Part shown: positions 41,183-53,538 of the stretch, piece by piece | Layout of the letters: each line of letters opens with the position of its first letter | Position numbering within the stretch: the stretch's first letter is position 1 | Origin: Paenilisteria newyorkensis | GTDB taxonomy: Bacteria; Bacillota; Bacilli; Lactobacillales; Listeriaceae | Reading direction: 5' to 3' | NCBI RefSeq assembly: GCF_000766145.1 | Contig: NZ_JNFB01000009.1 | Location: forward strand, 18,563-82,562 | Length of the DNA: 64,000 bases | Made by a program: the position numbers and the translations under genes | Notes under the pieces: model-generated | Database searches by the model: none | The model's input: the letters and a program-made list of their open reading frames with translations, nothing else | What the model was told of the DNA's origin: nothing

Positions 41183-43835
41183 TTATAAGCTCTTTTTCAT
41201 CGGTAGTTCTAATAAACCGTCAACCATCACCTTATAGGTCACCTGCTTACTCGTTTTCATCATTTTTTGAGTTTCTAGATTTGTGAATAGCAACCTGCCC
41301 TCATATTCTTCATGCATAATCGTTATATAGTACCCTTCCTCGATTTTCATGTTCTTCACATAACCAGGAACATACCCACGCCCATTAAACTTTCTTTCAT
41401 GAACTAGTTGACCTTGCTTATCATAGACGCTAACCGAGGCATATGTCCCAGCAAAGTCCCCATTGGGCTGACCTGTTTTCTGTGCAAAAGTTGCTTGCTT
41501 TGTAGCTAGATTGATATTTAAATCAGCAAATTCCCAATCAGCAAACCCTCTTAAATCGAATCGGAATTTATCCCCAAAAAACATGTATTCCGAGCTTTCA
41601 TCTTCTTCATCACTAACAAAGAGTAAATCTTTATACATGTTTTCGAAATAAATTTTATCGACCTCTGGCAAGTAATCAATGCCCTTTCTAAGCTTTGTTT
41701 TTAGATTAACGTACTTCTCCTTTTTAAAAATACTGTTACTATTAATCGTCGCGGCAAGCCCCATCAGCTTCACCTTATAATTATCTAACGCATCGTTTGC
41801 AGTTACTCCAGTTATATCACTCATAAGCCCATATTTCGTTACTTTAAAAATTTGAGTAGAACCGAGATTAACTAGTTTAGCCGGTGCTCCATTAATGTTA
41901 AAACGGTTCGGTTCTCTATGCGTTATTCTAATCGTGTAGCCTAGTTTGAGTGGCACTTGCCATTTCCCTATCGCTGTGTATTCACCATTCATCCCTTTTT
42001 TAAATACAGATTTCCCTTGATTGTCCAGCACTTCTATCGAGGCATACTCATCCGCAAAATAAGAATGTGGAGCGTCTTTTGTTACATCTAATTCGAAGCT
42101 ATTATTTTCAGGATCCACCGTAGCTGTTGCAAAAACAACATTACCCAATCCCTGAAAAATCATTTTTTCAACGGCAACAGTCGATGTCTGTAGCTCTTCC
42201 ATTCTAATAGTCATGTCGCTTACATCATCCGATACAGCTAAATAATTCGATGCTGGTTCATAGAATCGACTAACTCCTGTTGGCATATCTAGCGAATAAA
42301 TCCCTATCGGCATATCTTTAATCGTCATAATTGGTGACGTGATTTTGATTTTCCGAATCACATCTGCTCCATCTTTAATGCGCAAAACTTTTCCTTTGAG
42401 TTGTGCAAAGTCATTGATATCAAAGCGAATATTGATTGTATTCTTCACTTTATATTTTTCAAGTTGTTCGTTACTCACTAAACCCCATTTTGAATCCAGC
42501 TTGATATCTTTTCTTGCTGTTGTCAAATTACTTCCAGAAAAAAGTGCAGCAAGCGGGTACACAGCTTTATTTCCAGAGTACACATTCTCCAATTTTTGAT
42601 TGTTAGACATAGATCCTTGAACAAGCTCCAAGAAAGCGGTGAAATCATAGTGACTTGCTTCTCCTAAATACTTACTCACTAAATCAAGTAATAGCAAGCC
42701 TTTATTCAACGTATTTGAAGCAACTGCAGCGCGATATGATTGGTTAAAATGTGTAAAAGCTTGATCACCCGCCTTATCTTTCATAAGTGTTAACAGGTAT
42801 AACTTACTTCGTCCATCCCAATTATTTGCATTTATTTTTGTTGTATAAACATTCTTCTCAAACGTATTTTCTAGCCTTGCTGTATTATTTTCATAAAGCC
42901 AGCCACTAGAGTATGTGCTCCCCAATAGCTTTTTTTTGCATGGTATCCGCATAGATATTATTCCATACTTCACTAGTGTTAAAACTACTATCTGACATAA
43001 AATCACCTTGATACCCATGCCCAATTTCGTGGAGACCGCCCCAATACGGTCTTAACCAGAAAGAAACAACAGAAGCGCCAGTTTCAGCGGTATAGTCAAC
43101 ACCGTAATAGGCAGCACCTACACCGTTTTTATCAGCTTTTACAAAATAACGATTCGCAATATTTTTATCTGTTGCTTTTTTGGGCGTAAAAGATAACCCT
43201 TCTAACTCATTATACGTTTCAAATAATGCGTCATAATAGTTGAATAAGGCATTTATTGACGGAAAATCATTCATTTTTTTCAGGTAGGATTTATCTCTTA
43301 CCGGAACCAAAATTTGGATATACTCATTACGAATTAAGCCAAATGCTGCCTGTGATTTATCCCACTTTTCAAAGAAATCGGCTTCTTGATCTCCTTGTTT
43401 GAATACTGGTAAATCAATGGCTGTAGCACTTACTCTATACTCTACTACTGGTGCCTCTGACGTAAAAGTTGTCTTTATGAAGGGAACAGAATCACTAGTC
43501 GCCGTGACTAATGTCCATGAACTACCAATAGAATACGATTTTTCTGTACGATTATCATCATTCAGTAACTCCAATTTTAGCTGTTCCTTGAATTTCGGAT
43601 TTATTTGTCGAATCTCAATAGTTGCGTTCCCTGGAAGTAACACACCTAAGTCTTGACGATCATGATCAATACCTTTCGTCAAACCCTGATTTCTAAGCCA
43701 TGTTGGATTCTCTAATTTGTCAAGTTGTTTCACCATTGGCGTTGCCGCATCTGCTTTGGAACTATCAATAGTAAAAATAGTCACCACTGCCGTCAGAAAA
43801 AGGGTTGCTAAAAACATTCCCCATTTATTCTTCAT
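41183..43835 (-). pseudogene. Enhancin-like M60 metalloprotease, frameshifted paralogue
   Basis: The first frame (from ATG 43835, signal peptide, residues to TMQKKAIG) ends early at 42906. The second frame takes over around 42920 (STYSSGWLYENN) and runs to 41183. The intact paralogue at 44493-47996 reads KKANGADYYNGWLY across the same point, so one extra base in the C-run 42920-42923 explains the break. The zinc motif HEIGH with downstream E in SEVWNNIY lies before the break. Repaired length is about 880 aa with two mucin/carbohydrate-binding-like modules, against four in the intact copy. Confidence 0.85.
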
Positions 43836-43978
43836 CTGATCATTCCCTCTTTTCTAAAATAGCTTTTTCTAGCCTAACTTAGTGCTGGACTTACTTTTAG
43901 CATATCTTAATCCCCCTATTTCATCTGCAATATATCTATAAATTAACACACGATTTTGTGACAAAACAATGACTATAT

Positions 43979-44008
43979 TAAAAAAAGCGGAGTCAAGGTT
44001 TAGCCCTC
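43979..44008. repeat. 30-bp direct repeat, copy 2 (terminator half)
   Basis: Exact match to 41018-41047. Here it forms the right half of the terminator for the 108-aa membrane protein gene. Confidence 0.85.
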
Positions 44009-44019
44009 GAATCCCGCTT
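43985..44019 (-). terminator. Terminator of the small membrane protein gene
   Basis: Minus strand AAGCGG, inner GAGGG/CCTT pairing, CCGCTT, then TTTTTTT, 6 bases after the stop at 44025. Confidence 0.8.
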
Positions 44020-44024
44020 CACAT

Positions 44025-44351
44025 TTAATCATAGAGACCAGTTGATCCTAGATACAGCACACTGCCTATCCAGAAAACAATCAGCGACGCGATCACAAAA
44101 AGCACAATCAATCCCGTCGAACGCTTCTCTTGTTTCGAAATAATACTTAAAAAACTACTAATATAGCCGATCAAAAATAGCACAATGCAAATTCCTGCAC
44201 CCATTCGGAACAATAACACAAATGTATCTGAACTACTATTAAAAAATGTTCCTACTACTAGAAACAGCGCTAATAAAAGCAGTCCGCTGATTGTAAAACG
44301 AAAACCTACCTTTGTTCGCCAAGTTATTGTTTTCAACTCTTTAACCTCCAT
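44025..44351 (-). CDS. Small three-span membrane protein
   Basis: Up to 108 aa with three hydrophobic helices (FTISGLLLLALFLVVGTFF, MGAGICIVLFLIGYISSFLS, TGLIVLFVIASLIVFWIGSV) and a cytosolic basic loop KQEKRSTG. Start uncertain: ATG at 44351 abuts AAGGA, while TTG at 44336 has GGAGG at 8-base spacing. No family recognised. It sits alone between the two M60 genes. Confidence 0.75.
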   Translation of the reverse strand: MEVKELKTITWRTKVGFRFTISGLLLLALFLVVGTFFNSSSDTFVLLFRMGAGICIVLFLIGYISSFLSIISKQEKRSTGLIVLFVIASLIVFWIGSVLYLGSTGLYD

Positions 44352-44443
44352 TCCTTCTTTATTTATTATACTTTATTAGCCAGTACTTTTCTTCAAGGTC
44401 TGTTAGTCTTATAACTTCATATGTTACGATTTTGTGAATTGAA

Positions 44444-44475
44444 AACGGCAGGAAGTCTCATCACTCCCCGCCGTT
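44444..44475 (-). terminator. Terminator of the intact M60 gene
   Basis: AACGGC-x-GG pairs with CC-x-GCCGTT, then TTTTC on the minus strand, about 18 bases after the stop at 44493. Confidence 0.75.
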
Positions 44476-44492
44476 CCTATCCTACTAAAACC

Positions 44493-47400
44493 TCAATTCG
44501 TTTTCGGTATATCGGACAATGTCTTCTTAGCTAATCCATTATCCACAATTTCATACACGTTCTGACTTGGCAGAGTTCCTTGATCTGCATTACCTACGCT
44601 CAGTTTCAAGCGGTTCACATTGGCTTCTAAATGCGTAATAATCAAGTAATATCCTGCTTCTAGCTTGATGTTTTTCTTGAACGCCGTCACATTCTCACTG
44701 CCGAACACGTCATATTTATAAACCACACGACCATCATCGTCTCTTACTTCTACCGTCGCGTACGGCTTTGTTTTGTCAACATAGATATGGGCTTGTCCGC
44801 TATTTTGCGAGAATGTTAGTTCCATCGTATCAAGATTTACCGCTAAATTAGCGAAGTTTACATCGGCATAACCTAGAAATTTATACGCGAAGTTTTTCCC
44901 TACAAGATCGGCTACACTTTGCGCTGGAATACTGTTTTCATCTACTTTTAGTAATCCGTATGGCGTTACTTTATATGTCGCCTTCACGCTAACTGTAAAG
45001 GCTTCTTTTGTATCGGGATTTGTGAGTGCCAATCTCAACATAGGTTCTTTATGCGTAACTGTGACATAATATCCTTCACTGATACTGACATTATCTAGAG
45101 AACTTGGTGCAACATCCTGCCCGATAAAATCTTTCGCATATGTTTGTTTGCCGCGCGTATTGTAAATCTTGATGGAGGCATACGCGTCTGGGAAGACCCA
45201 ATGTACTTGCCCAGCATGTTGCGTGATGGTTGCTTGTTCTTTTTGTAAATCTAACTCCATCGTTGCGAAAAGTCGGTCACTGTATCCTTTGAAATCGACT
45301 TGGAACTTTTGACCGTCTAGTTCATTTGGATCTTTCGTTGGTGTCGGGATTTCCGATGTGTCTACTTTTTTAAGTCCGTCCGCCGTCACAAGATATGTTG
45401 CTGTTTTATACGTGCTGTAATTTTCTCCCGTTTCTTCATTCTTCAAGAAAAGGCGTATATCGAATTCTTGGTGCGTTACCGTTATAAAATCACCGACCGC
45501 GATGGTTACGTTGTTTTGCGTCGCTGGAACTGAACCGCGCCCCACGAAATCTTTCTTGAAAATTTCTTTGCCATTTGCTTTGTTGATTTTGATGGAAGCA
45601 TATGCGTCTAGGAAATACCAATGAGGTTCACCAGCATTTTGGGTAATTGTTGCTTTATTTGTGTCTAGATTGATACGCATATTGGCAAATTCCCTGTCGC
45701 TATAACCCTTCAATTGAAATTGGAACTGCTCACCGCTCAATAGATTTGATATGTTCTCATTTTTAGGTGTGAGTAGGTCTGCGTATTTCTTTTGGTAGAT
45801 TGCTTTATCGCTGTCTGTATCCGGTAGGTAGGCGATACCTTTTTTCAACATGCTTTTTAGGATAATATTGTCTTCATTTTTATATATGGCGTTGTCGTTG
45901 ATTGTTGCTGCGAAGGTGGCTAATTTCGTTTTGTAATTTGCTAGTGCGTCTTGTGCTGTAACGCCTGTCACATCGCTTGTTAGACCGTATTTCGTTACTT
46001 TGAATACTTGATTTTGCGAGGTGTTTGTGAGCTTAGACGGTGCTCCGATAATACCAAAACGATGAGGCTCTAGGTGCATCACTTTGATTGTGTAGCCTGG
46101 TTTAATCGCGATTTCAGTTTTCCCAGTTTCGGTCTTAGCACCGTTTATACTCCTCTTGAAAACAGACTGTCCTAGTTCATTGATTACTTCAATAGCGGCA
46201 TATTCGCCTACAAAATAATAATGTGGATCTGCTTTCGTCACTGCAAACTCCATATTTCCTTTTTCAGGGTCCACAGATGCTGTAGCAAAAACGTTATCGC
46301 TTAGGCCTTTGAAAACCAGTTGTTGTGTTGCGATGTCTGATGTTTGTAGCTCGTTCATTGTGATAGTCGTGCTATTGCTAGTGTCTGATACGGCCAAATA
46401 ATTCGTTGATGGTTCGTATGAGCGCGTGATTCCAGTCGGGATGTCTAAAGAGTAGATTCCGATTGGCATATTTTTAAGCGTCACGGTTGGCGTTGTAATC
46501 TTCACTTCCCGCACAACGTCCGCGCCGTCCTTGACTTTCAATACCTTCCCTTTTATTTCTGTAAAATCATCGATGGCAAATTGGATATTCATCGTGGTTG
46601 CGACGTTGTACTTTTCCAGTTGGGTGTTACTTACTAAGCCCCATTTGGTGTCCAAAGCAATGTCTTTTCTCGCTTTTGCCAAATTTTCACCGGAAAAGAG
46701 TGATGCTAATGGATAAACAGCTTTGTTTCCAGAGTAAAGCGCTTCTGTTTTTCCGTTTAGAGACATCGAACCTTGCACTAATTCTAGGTAGGCTGCAAAG
46801 TTATAATGACTCGATTCGCCAAAATATTTATTCAGTAAATCTAGGAATCGTGGCTTCTCCTCTAGTGTTTTCGCATTTATCGCCGTACGATGTGACTGGT
46901 TGAAATGTTGGAAAGCTTTGTCCCCTGCCTTGTCTTTAATGAGCGTCAGAAGATACAGTTTATCGTGTACATTCCAATCATTTGCCGGTGTCTTGTTCAC
47001 GTAGACTTGTTTGTTAAAAGTTTCTTCTACCGCTGCAATATTGCCACTATAGAGCCAACCGTTATAGTAATCTGCCCCATTCGCCTTTTTTTGCATGGTG
47101 TTGGCGTAAATATTATTCCAAACCTCCCCTGTCGTAAAGGTTTCATCCTGCATGAACGTACCTTGGTAGCCATGCCCAATTTCATGGAGCCCGCCCCAAC
47201 CTTTTGTTAGCCAAAAATTAATGACTGATGCGCTTGTGTCTGAGGTGTGATACTGCCCGTAAGATCCCAAGCCGTAGCCGTTTTTATCTGCTTTTGCAAA
47301 ATAACGATTCGCGATATTTTTATCTGTCGCTTTTTGTGGCGTGAAAGATAAGCCTGCGAGCTCGTTGTAAGTTTCGAATACGCTGTCATAATAGGCTAGT

Positions 47401-47996
47401 AACGCATCGATGGAAGTGAAGTCTCTCATTTTTTTGAGGTACGGCTTGTCTCCTTTTGGCACTAAGATTTGGATGTACTTATTGCTGATTAATGCAAAAC
47501 TAGCGTTCGTTTCGTCCCATTTTTTGAAAAAATCAGCCTCGTTATCGCCTTGATTAAATGTTGGTAATAATGGAGTTGTATCGCTTACTTTGTATTCGAC
47601 GTTTGGTGGATTCGGATCTGACGTGTATGTTGTCCGAACAAATGGCACCGAATCCGCGGTGGCTGTTACCGTCACCCATGAACTGCCAATCGTTGTGGCA
47701 CTCTCCTCTAACCTATCATCATTTAATAGTTCCAATGTGACGTTCCCTTTGAAATTCGTGTTGACTTGTCGAATCTCGATCGTACCATTTTTCGGTAGTA
47801 CCATGCCTAACCCTTGTTTGTCGTGATCTAGGCCCTTACTAAACTGCTGGTTTCTCAGCCACGTCGGATTCTCCAGCGTGTATAGTTTTTTCGACATGGT
47901 TGCTGCTTCCACTTTTTGTCCTATTGTAGTCGCGACAATAACTACCGCAAGCAACAAAATAGACATAAAGATCGTTCTAATTTTACGACTCTTCAT
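44493..47996 (-). CDS. Secreted enhancin-like M60 metalloprotease with mucin-binding modules
   Basis: 1167 aa. Signal peptide (cleavage near VEAAT, residue 32); N-terminal domain with ENPTWLRNQ and DHDKQGLGM; M60 gluzincin motif HEIGH (271-275) and E291 in GEVWNNIY. Four repeated modules of about 120 aa follow (residues about 560 to the end; pattern F-GYSDR-FA-M-L-LD, GRG-VP, GYY-TVTH-E, TADGL), matching the putative mucin/carbohydrate-binding module of the enhancin family. M60 enzymes cleave mucin-type glycoproteins. No anchor seen. ATG at 47996 with AAAGAGGGG. Confidence 0.93.
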   Translation of the reverse strand: MKSRKIRTIFMSILLLAVVIVATTIGQKVEAATMSKKLYTLENPTWLRNQQFSKGLDHDKQGLGMVLPKNGTIEIRQVNTNFKGNVTLELLNDDRLEESATTIGSSWVTVTATADSVPFVRTTYTSDPNPPNVEYKVSDTTPLLPTFNQGDNEADFFKKWDETNASFALISNKYIQILVPKGDKPYLKKMRDFTSIDALLAYYDSVFETYNELAGLSFTPQKATDKNIANRYFAKADKNGYGLGSYGQYHTSDTSASVINFWLTKGWGGLHEIGHGYQGTFMQDETFTTGEVWNNIYANTMQKKANGADYYNGWLYSGNIAAVEETFNKQVYVNKTPANDWNVHDKLYLLTLIKDKAGDKAFQHFNQSHRTAINAKTLEEKPRFLDLLNKYFGESSHYNFAAYLELVQGSMSLNGKTEALYSGNKAVYPLASLFSGENLAKARKDIALDTKWGLVSNTQLEKYNVATTMNIQFAIDDFTEIKGKVLKVKDGADVVREVKITTPTVTLKNMPIGIYSLDIPTGITRSYEPSTNYLAVSDTSNSTTITMNELQTSDIATQQLVFKGLSDNVFATASVDPEKGNMEFAVTKADPHYYFVGEYAAIEVINELGQSVFKRSINGAKTETGKTEIAIKPGYTIKVMHLEPHRFGIIGAPSKLTNTSQNQVFKVTKYGLTSDVTGVTAQDALANYKTKLATFAATINDNAIYKNEDNIILKSMLKKGIAYLPDTDSDKAIYQKKYADLLTPKNENISNLLSGEQFQFQLKGYSDREFANMRINLDTNKATITQNAGEPHWYFLDAYASIKINKANGKEIFKKDFVGRGSVPATQNNVTIAVGDFITVTHQEFDIRLFLKNEETGENYSTYKTATYLVTADGLKKVDTSEIPTPTKDPNELDGQKFQVDFKGYSDRLFATMELDLQKEQATITQHAGQVHWVFPDAYASIKIYNTRGKQTYAKDFIGQDVAPSSLDNVSISEGYYVTVTHKEPMLRLALTNPDTKEAFTVSVKATYKVTPYGLLKVDENSIPAQSVADLVGKNFAYKFLGYADVNFANLAVNLDTMELTFSQNSGQAHIYVDKTKPYATVEVRDDDGRVVYKYDVFGSENVTAFKKNIKLEAGYYLIITHLEANVNRLKLSVGNADQGTLPSQNVYEIVDNGLAKKTLSDIPKTN

Positions 47997-48183
47997 TCTT
48001 GTCCCCTCTTTCCCCTAAAATTTTGTTTCAAATTTATTACTTCGAAGCAAAATTGCTTCTTATTTACTATGCTACCATTTATTTCATTATTCAAAATCCC
48101 GAAACTATAATAATACTTACTAGATTTCATTTAAATTTGACATTTTTGTGATTGTTTTAACAACATCCTAGCGAACCACATCT

Positions 48184-48213
48184 TTGTTATCCCGCCACGC
48201 CTTGTAGTATACT
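48184..48213 (+). promoter_or_regulatory. Putative promoter of frmAB
   Basis: TTGTTA (48184-48189), 18-base spacer, TATACT (48208-48213); predicted start near 48220, about 40 bases before the frmA ATG. The upstream 190 bases back to the M60 gene show no gene. Confidence 0.55.
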
Positions 48214-48234
48214 TAATCTGTATGCTAAAAATAG

Positions 48235-50203
<1,969 letters not shown>

Positions 50204-50212
50204 TACGAAAAG

Positions 50213-50252
50213 AACCGCTGAAGCTAGATTTTCAGGTCTAACTTTAGCGGTT
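50213..50252. terminator. Bidirectional terminator between frmB and EPS locus B
   Basis: AACCGCT-x-AAG-x-TAGA pairs with TCTA-x-CTT-x-AGCGGTT, A-run before and T-run after. The stop codon of the epimerase gene (50244) lies within the right arm. Confidence 0.88.
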
Positions 50253-51101
50253 TTCCGTTTTCCAAATCGAATCAGACAAACTAACTGCTTCATATTTTAT
50301 CGTGCTCTCCATCTCAAAAACGAGCGTTCCAAATGTTTTTTTGAAAATCGGGATGTTTTGTAGTGCTTTCCGTGATAGGTTTCCCGCGAGCTTTGATGTC
50401 CGCATTTTCTTCCCATTTGCCTCGGCAATAAGTGTCACAAGCTGCGTCGTGTTCACCGTCTCGCTATTTTGAGGCACATAGATTCCGCTAGCCTTTTCAC
50501 GCATCACTTCATTCAAAAAAGCGGACAAATTATCGATGAAAATCATGCTTCGATTCCCGCTAATCGCTGGAAAAATAGGCGTTTTCCGAGCAAGTTGCGC
50601 AAGGCGAGCATAATTACCGGGACAGTCCGGGCCATAAATCATCGGCGGGCGAACAATCGCGACTTGGAAATCTGGGTTTTCTAGTTGTTTCAATCGCTTT
50701 TCTGCTTCGTATTTTGACTTTCCATATAGACTCGTTGGGCGCGGTACTTGCTGAATCGGTATCACTTTTTCTGGTTCCTCAAAGCCACCCTCTTCCCCGT
50801 AAACCGCCACGGTACTCAAAAACACGAAATGCTTCACGCCTGCCGATTTTGCTCGAAGCGCTAAATTCTCCGTGAGTTCCGTGTTGATTCGGTGATACTC
50901 TCCAGCGCTTTCTGATGTTTCTTTGCGATGAACTAAAGCCGCAGCGTGCAGAACCGCATCATACTGGCTAAAATCAATAGCCGCCAAGTTTTGCGTCCGA
51001 ACGGATAAAAGTTCCACGCCCACTTCTGGGTAATGCTGTGCCATCCAACTCTCAAATTGCGTACCTACATAGCCTTTCTGTCCCGTTACTAAAATGCGCA
51101 T
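50244..51101 (-). CDS. NAD-dependent sugar epimerase/dehydratase (locus B, last gene)
   Basis: 285 aa extended SDR: Rossmann TGQKGYVG, HAAALVHRKE, Ser in FLSTVAVYGE and YGKSK catalytic pair. It resembles the UDP-GalNAc/UDP-GlcNAc 4-reductase and epimerase group next to PglC-type transferases in EPS loci, which act on a 4-keto sugar made by the CapD-type dehydratase two genes upstream. Exact product unproven. ATG at 51101 shares a base with the transferase stop. Confidence 0.85.
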   Translation of the reverse strand: MRILVTGQKGYVGTQFESWMAQHYPEVGVELLSVRTQNLAAIDFSQYDAVLHAAALVHRKETSESAGEYHRINTELTENLALRAKSAGVKHFVFLSTVAVYGEEGGFEEPEKVIPIQQVPRPTSLYGKSKYEAEKRLKQLENPDFQVAIVRPPMIYGPDCPGNYARLAQLARKTPIFPAISGNRSMIFIDNLSAFLNEVMREKASGIYVPQNSETVNTTQLVTLIAEANGKKMRTSKLAGNLSRKALQNIPIFKKTFGTLVFEMESTIKYEAVSLSDSIWKTENR

Positions 51102-51688
51102 TAACTCGCTCCTTCTTGTATGCCATCGCGTTTCACGACTTTACGTATCGTGCTAAAAATCAGTTTTACATCGGTGGCAAAAGACAATTTTCGACCGTAC
51201 AATCCGTCTAATTCGGCTTTTTCTTCAATCGATAACGTGTCGCGTCCCATCACTTGGGCAAGACCTGACAATCCTGGTTTTAACTCGCTCGCGCCCGCTT
51301 CTTCGCGCTTTTCAATCAAATCCGTTTGGTTATATAACGCTGGGCGCGGACCAATAACACTCATGCTTCCTGCCAAAATATTGAACAGCTGTGGTAGTTC
51401 ATCCAAGCTCGTCTTCCGCAAAAACTGCCCTACTTTTGTGATGTAAGCGTCCGGCGAAGCGAGTAAATGCGTTGGCATATTTTTCGGCGTATCGACGTAC
51501 ATCGTCCGGAATTTGAAGATAGTAAATATTGTTTTATCCGCACCGACACGCTGTTGTTGGAATAAAATCGGGCCTTTCGAGTCTAATTTGATGCTGATGG
51601 CTACAAGTACAAATACAGGCGCTAACAAAATAATCGCGATCACCGCAAGAACGATATCCACCAAACGTTTCAAAAATCTATTATACAA
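51101..51688 (-). CDS. Undecaprenyl-phosphate sugar-1-phosphate transferase (locus B priming enzyme)
   Basis: 195 aa from a TTG at 51688 (MYNRFLKRLVDIVLAV), preferred because GAGGAG lies 9 bases upstream; an ATG at 51697 abuts that site. One N-terminal hairpin membrane helix, then RVGADKTIFTIFKFRTMY, RKTSLDELPQLFNILAGSMS and IGPRPALYNQ. It is PglC-like in size and probably primes with a modified sugar phosphate. It overlaps the dehydratase stop by 8 bases. Confidence 0.92.
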   Translation of the reverse strand: MYNRFLKRLVDIVLAVIAIILLAPVFVLVAISIKLDSKGPILFQQQRVGADKTIFTIFKFRTMYVDTPKNMPTHLLASPDAYITKVGQFLRKTSLDELPQLFNILAGSMSVIGPRPALYNQTDLIEKREEAGASELKPGLSGLAQVMGRDTLSIEEKAELDGLYGRKLSFATDVKLIFSTIRKVVKRDGIQEGAS

Positions 51689-53486
51689 TCTGCTCATCTC
51701 CTCGAATGTGGCTAGCATTGGCTAACCGAATTGTTTTTTCGGCTGCTTCTCGGTCGTTCAACTGTAAAATCGTTTGTAAATAATCGAGTAACGTGGTTTC
51801 CTCCACTGGCGTCACTTTTCCAACAAAAATCTTCGGAAAAATCTGCTCAGCAACGAGTTCGTCAGTAGTTAGAAGCTCTTCGTACAGTTTCTCGCCCGGA
51901 CGAATCCCCGTTTCGATAATCGGGATTTCCTTTTCTGTTAGGCCGCTTAGACGGATCAAGTTTTTCGCTAGGTCGACAATCTTCACGGGTTCACCCATAT
52001 CCAGCACGAAAATTTCGCCACCTCGCGCAAGACTTCCTGCTTGGAGTACAAGTTTCGCCGCTTCCGGAATAGTCATGAAATAACGCGTCATGCGCTTATC
52101 GGTAATCGTTATCGGCTGGCCTTTCTTGATTTGCTCTTTAAAAAGCGGAACCACACTACCACTGCTGCCTAGGACATTTCCAAAACGAACCGCGACAAAC
52201 TTGGTGTTACTTTTCTCATGGAACGACTGGATAATCATTTCGGCAATACGCTTCGTTGATCCCATCACGTTCGGCGGGTTCACGGCTTTATCCGAGGAAA
52301 CCATAACCATACTTTCTGCACCAATTTCATGCGCCACTTGCGCCACGTTTCGCGTCCCATACACATTGTTCTTCACAGCCTCTAGCGGGTTCGCCTCCAT
52401 TAGTGGCACATGTTTATGCGCCGCAGCATGGTAAATCACGTCTGGCTCATACGTTTGCATCACATCACGTAAACGCTTGATGTCTTGAATATCCACAATC
52501 AATGGTAGCAATTCCACGCTCGACTCTAGCTGCTCTAGCTCACGATGAATTTGATAAATCGAATGCTCGCCGTGTCCTAAGAGCAAAATCTTTTCCGGTT
52601 CAAAGTCCATGATTTGGCGACAAATCTCCGAACCAATCGAACCACCAGCACCAGTTACTAACACCGTTTTACCCGTCAAATTGTCCGCAATTTTTGCCAA
52701 GTCTAGCTGCACTGTTTCGCGTCCGAGTAAATCCTCAACATCCACTTCCTGTACCTGACTCACGCTCAGCTTGCCAGACAAAATATCCGCCATTTTCGGC
52801 ATCGTTTTCACGACTAATTGTGTAGCCACAGCTTGCTTTGTAATCGCTTGAAGCGTCACGCTAGGCATCGATGGCATCGCGATAATCAGTTGTTCGGCTT
52901 GTGTCTTAGCAACAAGTGCCTCCAAATTTCCTATTCCACCAAGTACTGGCACGTCTAGCAATCTCGTCCGCTGCTTCTTCCTGTCATCATCAATAAATCC
53001 GACTGGCAACACATCTGATTTTCTATCCTTTTGCAGCTGTTGCACTAATTGGGTCCCCGCCTCACCAGCACCGATAATAAGCGTGCGTACCGATTGGCTC
53101 TGTGCCTTGTGTTGCGACCGATCACGGCGCAATCGAACCATCAATCGCGTGCCGCCAATCAACAACAACTGGGCGATGAAAAGAAAGAGGAAGAATCGAA
53201 TTTCAAGGTGAACGAATCCCGTCATAGCAACGACGACAGACATACTTACCGCGAACGCCAAGCTCACAACTTTTGCGATAGCTACTAAATCTTTCACGCT
53301 CGTATGCGTCCACGTTCTGCCCTGCAATTGAAATCCTACAGCGAAAACATGATAAGCCACAGTCAATACGATAGCTGCAACTACCGGATTCCCGTTCGCC
53401 GCACCGTAAAATGCAAGCGCTGCGGCCAACCAAATCATGCCCGTATCCACGATCGACCAAAGACCAACTCTCCTCAAAATCTCCAT
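51681..53486 (-). CDS. CapD/EpsC-type UDP-N-acetylglucosamine 4,6-dehydratase, membrane-bound
   Basis: 601 aa. Four N-terminal membrane helices, a first Rossmann domain (GAGEAGTQLVQQL), then the FlaA1-like catalytic SDR: TGAGGSIGSEICRQI, HAAAHKHVPLMEANP, VSSDKAVNPPNVMGSTKR with the SDK triad, and FGNVLGSSGSVVPLF. It makes UDP-4-keto-6-deoxy sugars for bacillosamine- or FucNAc-type units, consistent with the following priming and epimerase genes. ATG at 53486 with GGAGG. Confidence 0.94.
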   Translation of the reverse strand: MEILRRVGLWSIVDTGMIWLAAALAFYGAANGNPVVAAIVLTVAYHVFAVGFQLQGRTWTHTSVKDLVAIAKVVSLAFAVSMSVVVAMTGFVHLEIRFFLFLFIAQLLLIGGTRLMVRLRRDRSQHKAQSQSVRTLIIGAGEAGTQLVQQLQKDRKSDVLPVGFIDDDRKKQRTRLLDVPVLGGIGNLEALVAKTQAEQLIIAMPSMPSVTLQAITKQAVATQLVVKTMPKMADILSGKLSVSQVQEVDVEDLLGRETVQLDLAKIADNLTGKTVLVTGAGGSIGSEICRQIMDFEPEKILLLGHGEHSIYQIHRELEQLESSVELLPLIVDIQDIKRLRDVMQTYEPDVIYHAAAHKHVPLMEANPLEAVKNNVYGTRNVAQVAHEIGAESMVMVSSDKAVNPPNVMGSTKRIAEMIIQSFHEKSNTKFVAVRFGNVLGSSGSVVPLFKEQIKKGQPITITDKRMTRYFMTIPEAAKLVLQAGSLARGGEIFVLDMGEPVKIVDLAKNLIRLSGLTEKEIPIIETGIRPGEKLYEELLTTDELVAEQIFPKIFVGKVTPVEETTLLDYLQTILQLNDREAAEKTIRLANASHIRGDEQIV

Positions 53487-53538
53487 TCTTCCTTACCTCC
53501 ACTTTCCGCCATCAGATATTTCACCGTGGACTCAAATT

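Noticed and set aside
41018..44008. Insertion sequence or transposon bounded by 30-bp repeats
   Set aside because: No transposase gene and the repeats are direct and terminator-derived, so duplication or recombination fits better.
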